Positions 1-7,569 of a stretch of 64,000 bases of DNA are shown here, piece by piece; position 1 is the stretch's first letter; each line of letters opens with the position of its first letter. The notes under the pieces are model-generated. The model saw only the letters and a program-made list of their open reading frames with translations, made no database searches and was not told the DNA's origin. The position numbers and the translations under genes are program-made. Source of the DNA: Brevibacterium limosum (GTDB taxonomy: Bacteria; Actinomycetota; Actinomycetes; Actinomycetales; Brevibacteriaceae); assembly GCF_011617705.1 (NCBI RefSeq), contig NZ_CP050154.1, forward strand, positions 2,542,001 to 2,606,000. The letters run 5' to 3'.

Positions 1-516
1 TCACTCGAAGGGATCCGTGCGGGCGTGGATGGCGCTGATCACCGCGAAGGGGATGATCCGGCCGGCGATCTCGACATAGTCCGCACCGACGAGATCGCAT
101 CGTCCTCGGATCCCGCCGAATCGGTCGGCCACATCGATCGTCACCTCTTCATGAGCGGCTGACCAGCGGCGCAGCGCGGACCCCATCCCCAAACGTTCGA
201 GTCCACCGGCTTCGAATCGGTGCACTCTCGAGGGCAGTCTGAGCCCGCGAACGGCCCTGATCGCAATGGCGGAGACCTCAGCCCCGGCGACGACGACGAT
301 GTCGCGACCGAGGAAGCGCACCATTCCGGTCACGTCACGGTCGGGAATAGTGACCTGCACCGTCGACCCCACTGCTCCGCGCAGTCGTTCGAGCAGAGTC
401 CTTTCGGCGGCTTGGCCGGCGACCTCATCACCGAACTCACCTCTCCTGGCGTGCGCCTGTGCCGCTGAGTCGGCGGCTTCGATATCCGCCAGAAGTGCGT
501 CGATGCGATCGTCCAT
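1..516 (-). CDS. Conserved actinobacterial protein of unknown function
   Basis: 171 aa, complete, ATG start at 514-516 and stop at the first bases of the window. I do not recognise a named domain. What can be seen is an internal duplication: residues about 50-91 and about 122-163 share a pattern of a beta-rich stretch, a glycine, a G-x-D-x-V-x-x-x-G core and an I/V-rich end (GRDIVVVAG and GADYVEIAG). This suggests two small beta-barrel (Sm or SH3-like) repeats; that is inference from pattern only. There is no signal peptide or membrane segment, so a cytoplasmic place is likely. It is divergent from the LysM gene at 666, with an AT-rich 149-bp gap between them. The N-terminal 35 residues are charged and could form a helix. 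Confidence 0.6.
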   Translation of the reverse strand: MDDRIDALLADIEAADSAAQAHARRGEFGDEVAGQAAERTLLERLRGAVGSTVQVTIPDRDVTGMVRFLGRDIVVVAGAEVSAIAIRAVRGLRLPSRVHRFEAGGLERLGMGSALRRWSAAHEEVTIDVADRFGGIRGRCDLVGADYVEIAGRIIPFAVISAIHARTDPFE

Positions 517-605
517 AATCGCTAAGCCTGCCCCAGCTGTAGTCCACTTTCAAGACTTAGAACGACGGGGCTTCGAACTACAGTCATGTAGTTAGAGTTG
601 ATCCA

Positions 606-635
606 TTGACAGCAAATTACATCTAACGGCATCAT
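606..635 (+). promoter_or_regulatory. Candidate sigma70-type promoter for the LysM gene
   Basis: TTGACA at 606-611 is a perfect -35 box; CATCAT at 630-635 follows after 18 bases and matches the -10 consensus at four of six positions. The surrounding 600-665 is clearly AT-rich against a GC-rich background. A good ribosome-binding site, GGAGG at 653-657, lies 8 bases before the ATG at 666. Short inverted repeats nearby (CTGTAGT 537-543 with ACTACAG 577-583; CTACA 579-583 with TGTAG 588-592) could bind a regulator shared with the divergent gene. Confidence 0.35.
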
Positions 636-665
636 TATGTTCAATATCCAATGGAGGATGTCTAG

Positions 666-1505
666 ATGTATCTCTTGATTGCATGTGCGGGCTCATGGCT
701 GATTCTGCTCGGTGCGTTCTTCACTGCGTGGACACAGTTGCCCCAGCCACGGACGACCAGCGACATCGTCGTCATCGTCATCATCGGCGCGGCAGCACTT
801 ATGTTCGCTCGGCTCGGCCTCGTCTCTCTGGTGGCGCTGCTGCTGCGCGTTCTCCCGTCAGGTCGGCTCCGGGCGAGGCTTGCAGGACTGGTTGTGAAGG
901 CGATGCCGCGGATTCTGGCGTCGAGCGTTCTTGCCGTCGTCTCTGCCGGCCTGGTCGTCCACTCCGCTCAGGCGGCACCGGTCGGAGCTTCCGGGCCCGG
1001 CACATCTCCGACGGAGGCGTCGGCCGCCCCTGCCGATCCCGGATGGCCGACGGTCGACGATGACGGCCGGGTCGAGGACTCCCCTGACCGAGCGGAGCAG
1101 CCCGACGATGCAGGGTCGCCAGCGGGATCCGAGTCCCCAGATCGAGCACAGCTGCCCGACCCCGGATGGCCCACCGAACCGCCGTCGGGCGATGCGCCTT
1201 CATCGCCACCGGGTGACCGAGGCGCGGACAGGTCCGGAGACTCAGCTCAGGATGACGAATCCGACCACGGTGGGAGACCGGATGAGCCCGGTGACGGCGC
1301 CGACGCGTCCGTGCCCGCAGGTTCCCGATCCTCCACACATGTTGTGACTCGGGGCGAGAGCCTGTGGTCGATCGCGGCCGAGCTGACCGACGCTCCTGCA
1401 GAGATTCCGCAGCTCGTCGCTGACATCCATACCGCCAACGAGGACACCATCGGACCCGATCCGAGCCTCATCATCGCAGGTCAGAGATTGGAGATCCAGA
1501 CATGA
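666..1505 (+). CDS. LysM-domain membrane protein
   Basis: 279 aa. Three hydrophobic segments lie at about residues 1-22, 35-62 and 80-104. A long proline-, acid- and serine-rich linker follows (about 105-222), then one LysM domain at the C-terminus (about 225-279) with the usual GESLWSIA opening and a G-Q-x-L end. LysM binds glycan strands of peptidoglycan, so the protein probably spans the membrane and reaches into the wall. Start is supported by GGAGG 8 bases upstream. Its stop overlaps the start of the Rv3235-like gene (ATGA at 1502-1505), so the two are translated together. Linker sequence repeats the motif DPGWPT twice. The substrate and exact role are unknown. Confidence 0.75.
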   Translation: MYLLIACAGSWLILLGAFFTAWTQLPQPRTTSDIVVIVIIGAAALMFARLGLVSLVALLLRVLPSGRLRARLAGLVVKAMPRILASSVLAVVSAGLVVHSAQAAPVGASGPGTSPTEASAAPADPGWPTVDDDGRVEDSPDRAEQPDDAGSPAGSESPDRAQLPDPGWPTEPPSGDAPSSPPGDRGADRSGDSAQDDESDHGGRPDEPGDGADASVPAGSRSSTHVVTRGESLWSIAAELTDAPAEIPQLVADIHTANEDTIGPDPSLIIAGQRLEIQT

Positions 1506-1972
1506 CCGCCCCGCTCACCCTCACCCGACCGCAGGCTTCGACGCCGCCTCGGCGACAAGTCGCTCCGCTGTCCACGGCACAGTCTCCTCGACGGGTCAGC
1601 AAACAGATCCGAGGCCAGGACATCGCAGACGATCGCGCGCGGATCGCGGCCACGGCCACCTCGTTGGCGGTTGCCTGCCTCGAGGTCCTCTCCGGGGTCA
1701 GGCGCAGCGAGACGATCGCCCGCTGGGTCGAACCTGAGCTGCTGGCGAAGATCGATCACCGCTGTCAATTGCGCGCCGAGGTGGCTCCGCAGCGGACGAC
1801 CGTACCCGGCGCCCGCACGGTACAGCCGGGAACGGCACATGTGTGCCAGATCAGCCCCGAGATCGCCGAGGTCACGGTCATCGTCGTCGCCGCAAACCGC
1901 ATCCGGGCGGTGGCAGTCCGCTTGGAACTGCTCACCACCCGGTGGACGCTGACTGCTCTGCAGACGATGTGA
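1502..1972 (+). CDS. Rv3235-family protein
   Basis: 156 aa. The first 50 residues are rich in Pro, Thr, Ser and Arg and look disordered. The C-terminal 100 residues look like the compact alpha/beta fold of the Rv3235 (DUF6459) family: an A-x-x-L helix region and an ending in R-W-x-L-T-A-L-Q. In mycobacteria and many Micrococcales this family sits next to secA, as here, with the two stops only 18 bases apart (convergent). The function is unknown. Coupled to the LysM gene by a 4-bp overlap. No signal peptide or membrane segment. Confidence 0.65.
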   Translation: MTAPLTLTRPQASTPPRRQVAPLSTAQSPRRVSKQIRGQDIADDRARIAATATSLAVACLEVLSGVRRSETIARWVEPELLAKIDHRCQLRAEVAPQRTTVPGARTVQPGTAHVCQISPEIAEVTVIVVAANRIRAVAVRLELLTTRWTLTALQTM

Positions 1973-1990
1973 GCCTCCGAGGGCCCTGTG

Positions 1991-4681
1991 TCAGTTCTTC
2001 GCCTTCTTCTTCGCGCGACGTTCAGCGCGATTGGCCGGGGCCGGGTCGTCATCGTCCTCGGTTTCGGAGACCGAGGAGGAACCGGCCTCGGACGGGGCCG
2101 ACAGCTGCATCTTCGGAGTCTTGTGACGCAGCTCCTCAGCATCGACCTCGACCTCGGGCTCGCCATCGTCGGAGCCCGCCGATGAGGTCACCTGAACCTG
2201 CAGTGTGTTGGTCAGGCGGACGACGTCCTCCTTGATCCCATCCTGCATGGTCTTGAACATGTCGAAGCCCTCACGCTGGTATTCGACCAGCGGGTCCTTC
2301 TGGGCCATGGCGCGCAGTCCGATCCCGTTCTTCAGATAGTCCATCTCATAGAGGTGTTCGCGCCAGCGCTTGTCGATGACGGAGAGGACGACGCGGCGTT
2401 CGAGTTCGCGGGTGGCTTCCTCACCGAGTTCCTCTTCGCGCTGGGAGTAGAACACGCCAAGATCGGACTGGATCTCCTGGTTGAGGCGGTTCTTCGTGAG
2501 GTTGCCGAGTCCGCCGAGCTCCTCGGCGAGGTCTTCGGAGGTGATCGACGGTGAGTAGATCTTTCCGAGGGCGTCGAAGAGCTCGTCGATCTGCCAGTCC
2601 TCGACCGGTCCCGTGGTCGCTTCGGCAACGTAGGCGTCGATGACCTCCTCACGGAACTTCGCGACCTGCTCCTCGAGGTCGGCCCCGTCGAGGACGCTGC
2701 GCCGCTCGTTGTAGATGACAGTGCGCTGCCGATTGAGCACGTCATCGTATTTGAGGACGTTCTTGCGCTGTTCGGCGTTGCGCTGTTCGATCTGGGACTG
2801 AGCCGACAGGATGGCCCGGGAGACCATCTTCGATTCCAGCGGCACGTCATCGGGAACATTGGCGGTGGCCATGATCCTCTCGGCGGCACCGGAGCCGAAC
2901 AGGCGCATCAGATCGTCGGTCAGGGACAGATAGAAGCGGCTCTCCCCCGGGTCGCCCTGGCGCCCCGAGCGGCCGCGGAGCTGATTGTCGATGCGCCTGG
3001 ATTCGTGCCGTTCGGTGCCGAGCACGTAGAGTCCGCCGAGCTCGACGACCTCTTCGGCCTCTTCCTTGACCTTCTCCTCGGCCGCTTTCAGCACCGCCGG
3101 CCATTCGGACTCGTACTGATCCTCGTTCTCGGCTGGGTCGAGACCGCGACGTTCCATTTCCGCGACCGCGAGGAACTCGGCGTTGCCGCCGAGCATGATG
3201 TCGGTACCGCGGCCGGCCATGTTCGTTGCCACGGTGACCGAGCTCTTGCGTCCGGCCATCGCCACGATCGAGGCCTCACGGGCGTGGTTCTTCGCGTTGA
3301 GGACCTCATGCTTGACGCCGCGTTTGGCCAGGTGCTTCGACAGGTATTCGCTCTTCTCGACGCTGGTCGTGCCGACGAGGACCGGCTGTCCGGTCTCGTG
3401 GCGTTCGACGATGTCGTCGACGACGGCATCGAATTTCGCGACCTCGTTCTTGTAGACGAAGTCGGACTGGTCGACGCGCTGCATCGGCTTGTTCGTCGGA
3501 ATCGGGACGACGCCCAGCTTGTAGGTGGACATGAATTCCGCGGCCTCGGTCTCGGCCGTACCGGTCATGCCGGAGAGCTTCTCGTAGAGACGGAAGAAGT
3601 TCTGCAGGGTGATCGTCGCCAGAGTCTGGTTCTCGGCCTGGACCTTCACCCCTTCCTTCGCCTCGATGGCCTGGTGCAGGCCTTCGTTGTAGCGGCGGCC
3701 CTTGAGCACACGACCGGTATGCTCGTCGACGATGAGGACCTCGCCGTCGAGGACGACGTAGTCCTTGTCCTTCTTGAACAGCTCCTTGGCGCGGATGGAG
3801 TTGTTGAGGAAGCTGATGAGCGGGGTGTTCTCCGCATCGTAGAGGTTGCCGATGCCCAGGTAGTCCTCGACGCGTTCGATGCCGGGTTCGAGGACGCCGA
3901 CGGTGCGCTTCTTCTCGTCGACCTCATAGTCGCGGTCACTCTTCAGCCGCTTGACGACCTTGGCGAATTCGCCGTACCAGCGGTTCGCATCGCCTTCGGC
4001 AGGACCGGAGATGATGAGCGGGGTACGTGCCTCGTCGATGAGGATCGAGTCGACCTCATCGACGATGGCGAAGGAGTGTCCGCGCTGCACGAGTTCGTCG
4101 GCCGACCACGCCATGTTGTCGCGCAGGTAGTCGAAGCCGAATTCGTTGTTCGTGCCGTAGGTGATGTCCGCGGCGTACTGTTTGCGACGCAGATCCGAGG
4201 GCATGTTCGCCTGGATGCAGCCGGTCTCCATGCCGAGGAAGCGGAAGACGCGTCCCATCAGTTCGGACTGGTAGGTGGCCAGATAGTCGTTGACCGTGAT
4301 GATGTGGACCGGATTGCCGGTGAGAGCGTTGAGATAAGCCGGTGCCGTGGCGACGAGGGTCTTGCCCTCACCGGTCTTCATCTCTGCGATGTTGCCCAGG
4401 TGCAGGGCGGCGCCGCCCATGAGCTGAACGTCGAAGTGTCGCAGACCCAAGGTCCGGCTCGATGCTTCGCGCACGGCGGCGAAGGCTTCGGGAAGCAGGG
4501 AGTCGAGGCTCTCGCCGTCCTTGTAGCGCTCCTTGAACCGGCCGGTTTCCTCACGCAGTTCGGTGTCTGTCATCTCGCTGAACTCATCGGACAGCTGGTT
4601 GATGGCATCCGTGTATCGGCGGAGCTTCTTCAGAGTTCTGCCTTCACCTGTGCGCAGAAGCTTCTCGAGGAAATTAGCCAC
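1991..4681 (-). CDS. secA: Preprotein translocase ATPase SecA
   Basis: 896 aa from a GTG start. SecA drives post-translational export of signal-peptide proteins through SecYEG at the membrane. Visible motifs: Walker A MKTGEGKT near residue 101-108, the [14 protein letters not shown] block near 207-220, the NMAGRGTD motif, and the [10 protein letters not shown] motif of the second RecA-like domain. The longer reading frame begins at an ATG at 4699, but an AGGAG box lies inside that extension, 4 bases before the GTG at 4679-4681, and the ATG has no such box; the GTG also gives the family N-terminus ([15 protein letters not shown]). The C-terminus ends in a Lys/Arg-rich tail ([12 protein letters not shown]) and has no Cys-x-Cys zinc motif. 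Confidence 0.95.
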   Translation of the reverse strand: MANFLEKLLRTGEGRTLKKLRRYTDAINQLSDEFSEMTDTELREETGRFKERYKDGESLDSLLPEAFAAVREASSRTLGLRHFDVQLMGGAALHLGNIAEMKTGEGKTLVATAPAYLNALTGNPVHIITVNDYLATYQSELMGRVFRFLGMETGCIQANMPSDLRRKQYAADITYGTNNEFGFDYLRDNMAWSADELVQRGHSFAIVDEVDSILIDEARTPLIISGPAEGDANRWYGEFAKVVKRLKSDRDYEVDEKKRTVGVLEPGIERVEDYLGIGNLYDAENTPLISFLNNSIRAKELFKKDKDYVVLDGEVLIVDEHTGRVLKGRRYNEGLHQAIEAKEGVKVQAENQTLATITLQNFFRLYEKLSGMTGTAETEAAEFMSTYKLGVVPIPTNKPMQRVDQSDFVYKNEVAKFDAVVDDIVERHETGQPVLVGTTSVEKSEYLSKHLAKRGVKHEVLNAKNHAREASIVAMAGRKSSVTVATNMAGRGTDIMLGGNAEFLAVAEMERRGLDPAENEDQYESEWPAVLKAAEEKVKEEAEEVVELGGLYVLGTERHESRRIDNQLRGRSGRQGDPGESRFYLSLTDDLMRLFGSGAAERIMATANVPDDVPLESKMVSRAILSAQSQIEQRNAEQRKNVLKYDDVLNRQRTVIYNERRSVLDGADLEEQVAKFREEVIDAYVAEATTGPVEDWQIDELFDALGKIYSPSITSEDLAEELGGLGNLTKNRLNQEIQSDLGVFYSQREEELGEEATRELERRVVLSVIDKRWREHLYEMDYLKNGIGLRAMAQKDPLVEYQREGFDMFKTMQDGIKEDVVRLTNTLQVQVTSSAGSDDGEPEVEVDAEELRHKTPKMQLSAPSEAGSSSVSETEDDDDPAPANRAERRAKKKAKN

Positions 4682-4735
4682 TTTTCTCCTAATCGGCATG
4701 TCTGCCGGACAACAACTCGAACGACTGTATAGCCC

Positions 4736-5977
4736 CTAGCTTAATGGCAGGTGAGTACCTTCGAGGTCCACGGCGGTCAGACCCAGCCATGCGGCCATCG
4801 TCTTGAGCTCGTCAGCCAGTTCCGTGGTGTGCTCCTCCCCCGGCTCCCATGTCACCGCGTGGGCGCGGAGGATTCCTGCAGCCCGGTCCCGGTGCAGATC
4901 GACGCGCCCGACGAGTCGTTCGCCGAGGAGGAACGGAGTGACGTAGTAGCCGTGGACACGCTTGGCAGCCGGAGTGTAGATCTCGATGCGGTAGTGGAAG
5001 TCGAAGAGCCATTCGATGCGCGGACGGTAGAAGACCAGCGGGTCGAACGGTGCCAGCAGCGCTCGAGCGTTCACCGTGCGCGGAGTTCGTGCCTCATGCC
5101 ATTTCAGGGCCCGGACCCCCTCGACGTCGACCTCACGCAGCTCGCCCGAGGCGATGAGATCGGTGATGGCGGCGTCGGTCGGTGCGCGCCGCTGCCGAAA
5201 GTAGTCGGCGATGTCCTCGGGTCTGGCAACGCCCAAGGCACGTGCGGCGATGCGGGTGAGCTCGACGACATCGTTGTCGACCCCGGAGATTCCGCGCGGA
5301 AGCTGCGCGGTCGGGTCGAGGCCCAATCGAGGATCATCCGGTGGGCCATAGCTCAGAGGGATCTCCGGCAGCTCCGGTGAGACGTCTCGAGCCAGCGCAT
5401 AGATGCGTTCGAAGTGGTCATTGCGTCCCGAGGCGCTGATGATTCCGCCGGCGAACAGTGCTTCGAGTGCGACTTTCACCTGGCTGGGATTCCAACCCCA
5501 ATGGCCGCGGTGCGTCTCCGGCAGATCGTGGTCGACCACCTCGGCGACTTCCCGCGCCGTCCGGGGCCCGGACGACAGGGCGGTGAGGACGGAGGACTGG
5601 AGGTTTCGGAACTCCTCGCCGGTCTCAGGATGGCGCTGCCCGAAGTCGTTGCGCCACCATTCGCTGTGGGCACGGGCGAAGTGCTTCCACGTCTGCGGTG
5701 GGACGAAGGCCGCGGCATGCGCCCAGTATTCGACGCCCATGCGCGGTGAGGAGTAGAACAGACGGTCCAGTGTCTCCCGCGGATAGGGGCCCAGGCGGGA
5801 GAAGTAGGGCAGATAGTGGGAGCGGACGACTCGCGCGACGGAGTCGATCTGGGTCAGGCCCAGGGTGGAGAAGACTGATCTGAGGTGTCGGGCAGTGACC
5901 TTCGCCGGTCGTGGTCGGTCCAGTCCGGTCGCCGCGATCGCCGTCCTGCGGGCCGCGGCCCGTGTCATCCTCTGCAT
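4736..5977 (-). CDS. YcaQ/AlkX-like winged-helix DNA glycosylase
   Basis: 413 aa, HTH_42 (DUF1006) family. Members such as E. coli YcaQ and Streptomyces AlkZ remove bulky alkylated bases or unhook interstrand crosslinks in DNA. The catalytic region is seen as TQIDSV with Gln43 and Asp45, matching the Q-x-D form of the YcaQ branch, followed by the typical RSHYLPYFSRLGPY segment. The C-terminal LLAPFDPLVFYRPRIEWLFDFHYRIEIY block is also typical of the family. The gene lies between hpf and secA on the same strand; a large palindrome separates it from hpf. A TATAGC box 8 bases before the ATG suggests its own leaderless promoter. Confidence 0.85.
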   Translation of the reverse strand: MQRMTRAAARRTAIAATGLDRPRPAKVTARHLRSVFSTLGLTQIDSVARVVRSHYLPYFSRLGPYPRETLDRLFYSSPRMGVEYWAHAAAFVPPQTWKHFARAHSEWWRNDFGQRHPETGEEFRNLQSSVLTALSSGPRTAREVAEVVDHDLPETHRGHWGWNPSQVKVALEALFAGGIISASGRNDHFERIYALARDVSPELPEIPLSYGPPDDPRLGLDPTAQLPRGISGVDNDVVELTRIAARALGVARPEDIADYFRQRRAPTDAAITDLIASGELREVDVEGVRALKWHEARTPRTVNARALLAPFDPLVFYRPRIEWLFDFHYRIEIYTPAAKRVHGYYVTPFLLGERLVGRVDLHRDRAAGILRAHAVTWEPGEEHTTELADELKTMAAWLGLTAVDLEGTHLPLS

Positions 5978-5985
5978 AACCCCAC

Positions 5986-5991
5986 GCTATA
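5986..5991 (-). promoter_or_regulatory. -10 box of a probable leaderless promoter (YcaQ-like gene)
   Basis: On the minus strand TATAGC lies 8 bases before the ATG at 5977, a spacing that would start the transcript at or near the first codon. No convincing ribosome-binding site is present. The box directly abuts the 72-bp palindrome at 5993-6064, so the -35 region falls inside that palindrome. Confidence 0.35.
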
Positions 5992-5992
5992 C

Positions 5993-6064
5993 CCCTATTG
6001 CTACCTGACGGCGGCCCAGCAACCTTGCGCAAGGTTGCTGGGCCGCCGTCAGGTAGCAATAGGG
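5993..6064. repeat. 72-bp perfect palindrome, copy 1
   Basis: Two 36-base arms pair perfectly around the centre at 6028/6029 with no loop bases needed beyond the turn. The core reads GCTACCTGACGGCGGCCCAG then AACC and a TTGCGCAA centre. It fills the gap between the hpf stop (6065) and the -10 region of the next gene. No U-tract follows on the minus strand, so it is not a classic terminator. A second copy lies at 58707-58762. Confidence 0.9.
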
Positions 6065-6727
6065 TCAGTCGATGGCTTCTTCGAGTTCGTGGTCGAGGGC
6101 GATGACGCCGTAGCTCCAGCCCTTGCGGCGGTAGACGACGGAAGGTTTGCTCGACTCCTCGTCGATGAACAGGTAGAAGTCGTGTCCGACGAGCTCCATT
6201 CGGTTCAGGGCCTCTTCGATGCCGATCGGTGAGGCGGTGAAGGTCTTCTCACGCAGAACCACCGGCGAATCGCCTTCGGCCTTGATCCGACCATTCGTCT
6301 GATCGCCGCTGCGGTCCCCGTCAGCCTTCGCAGCATCGGCGTCCGCGTCGGGGATCATCGGTTCGGCCACCGGCATCTTCGCCAACACCTCGGCCGTGGA
6401 TTCCTTGCGGTGATGGCCCGAACGCGGCACCTTGTGCCGGTCCCTCGCTCGCCTCAGACGTTCGACGAGCTTCGCCCATGCCAGATCGAGTGCCGCATAT
6501 TTGTCGCTTGCCATGGCCTCTGCCCGAATTGCCGGTCCCTTCGCCACAACCGTGAGCTCAACCCGCTCGCTCGTCTCGGGCTGGCGGGAGTTCTTTTCGT
6601 GAGTGACATGTACTTCGACACGCTGAGCGCGAGGGGCAAGCTGTTCGACTTTGGCGATCTTGTCCTCGATGTGGGCTCGAAAGCTGTCGGAGATGGTCAG
6701 TTGACGGCCGTTGACAACGATATCCAT
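6065..6727 (-). CDS. hpf: Ribosome hibernation promoting factor, long form
   Basis: 220 aa, the long HPF type that pairs 70S ribosomes into inactive 100S dimers in slow growth. The N-terminal S30AE/HPF domain (about 1-105) has the expected beta-alpha-beta pattern, starting MDIVVNGRQLTISDSFRAHI. A charged linker (about 105-160) leads to the C-terminal dimerisation domain (about 165-215) with the conserved core EALNRMELVGHDFYLFID and a YRRKGWSYGVI segment. AAGGA lies 6 bases before the ATG. It follows comF on the same strand with a 65-bp gap that holds a promoter candidate, so expression may be separate from comF. Confidence 0.93.
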   Translation of the reverse strand: MDIVVNGRQLTISDSFRAHIEDKIAKVEQLAPRAQRVEVHVTHEKNSRQPETSERVELTVVAKGPAIRAEAMASDKYAALDLAWAKLVERLRRARDRHKVPRSGHHRKESTAEVLAKMPVAEPMIPDADADAAKADGDRSGDQTNGRIKAEGDSPVVLREKTFTASPIGIEEALNRMELVGHDFYLFIDEESSKPSVVYRRKGWSYGVIALDHELEEAID

Positions 6728-6791
6728 GATGTGTCCTTAGCGACTCGTTCCTCGGATTCATCCGATCCCATGCCCTTGGATGGGTACCACC

Positions 6792-6820
6792 GTTATACAG
6801 TAAAGGGAGAGACAAATCGA
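6792..6820 (-). promoter_or_regulatory. Candidate promoter of hpf
   Basis: On the minus strand TATAAC (6792-6797) is a strong -10 box. A weak -35, TCGATT (6815-6820), sits 17 bases upstream, inside the end of comF. The -10 overlaps the comF stop codon. This would give hpf a leader of about 60 bases. Confidence 0.4.
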
Positions 6821-7515
6821 GTGCCCCCGCGACCGAGACCGAGAACAGCTCCCACAGCGGGTCTGATCTGCACCGATGATAGCAAACGTGCGCTTTCTGC
6901 CAAGGTTGCGCCCGTGGTGGCGAAGTCGTCGATGAGCAGATCTGCAGACTCGGAGTCTGCGCCCGAAGCCGGGCACGGAGCAGAGATCTCAGCAATCCTT
7001 CTCCGGTCGAGATATTGAGTCCGCTCCGCGTTCTGTGCCCGTTCGATAGCGCCCAGTCCGACCTGGTCGCGTGAGCGCTTCGCTGAGAGCACATCGTGGA
7101 CTTCCATGGGCAGCTCCGGTGACAGCTCCTTCGCCCGATTCGCCAAGACCGCCGTATGCGATCCGCCGCGGCGACGTCTGGCCCGATCCGAGCTGGGCGC
7201 CGGGAAGAGTCGGACGGTTCCGCCGGAGTATCCGATGAGGTCGAGTGCGGCGACGATCGAGCGGGTCAGTGCCAGAGCCAACGGGTCGAGGATGTCCCGA
7301 CGGCCTTCGTCCTTGAAACCGACGACCATCCGCGAGATCTGCGAGTTGTATTCGCAGACCCCGACGATCGGGATCCTGCCGTAGCGCGGTTCCATCGCCC
7401 GCGGAATCCCACCGAGCAGCTGCAGGCAGCGAGTGCACAGGGAGACGTTCTCCCGCCCGCATCCGGCGCACCGGCGGGGCAGGAGCAGTTCGCCGAACTC
7501 CCCGAGCAGCCCCAT
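6793..7515 (-). CDS. ComF-family phosphoribosyltransferase-like protein
   Basis: 240 aa. The N-terminus has a four-cysteine zinc ribbon (CAGC and CTRC around residues 16-33). The C-terminal half carries the phosphoribosyl-pyrophosphate-binding signature of type I phosphoribosyltransferases, LIDDFATTGATL, about residues 193-204. In Bacillus and Helicobacter ComF is needed for uptake of single-stranded DNA; in actinobacteria its role is not settled. ATG start at 7515. It lies 54 bp downstream of lpqB and 65 bp upstream of hpf, the same order as in mycobacteria. Confidence 0.85.
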   Translation of the reverse strand: MGLLGEFGELLLPRRCAGCGRENVSLCTRCLQLLGGIPRAMEPRYGRIPIVGVCEYNSQISRMVVGFKDEGRRDILDPLALALTRSIVAALDLIGYSGGTVRLFPAPSSDRARRRRGGSHTAVLANRAKELSPELPMEVHDVLSAKRSRDQVGLGAIERAQNAERTQYLDRRRIAEISAPCPASGADSESADLLIDDFATTGATLAESARLLSSVQIRPAVGAVLGLGRGGTRFVSPFTV

Positions 7516-7569
7516 GGGAGCAATCTACTATGCCGAGGCGGACCGGTCAGCTGTGCCCAGCCCGACCGG

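Noticed and set aside
3005..4732. Long plus-strand reading frame opposite secA (575 codons)
   Set aside because: It mirrors secA codons in another frame, lacks family motifs and is a typical high-GC shadow. Similar frames opposite mtrB, ahcY, accD and parC were rejected for the same reason.
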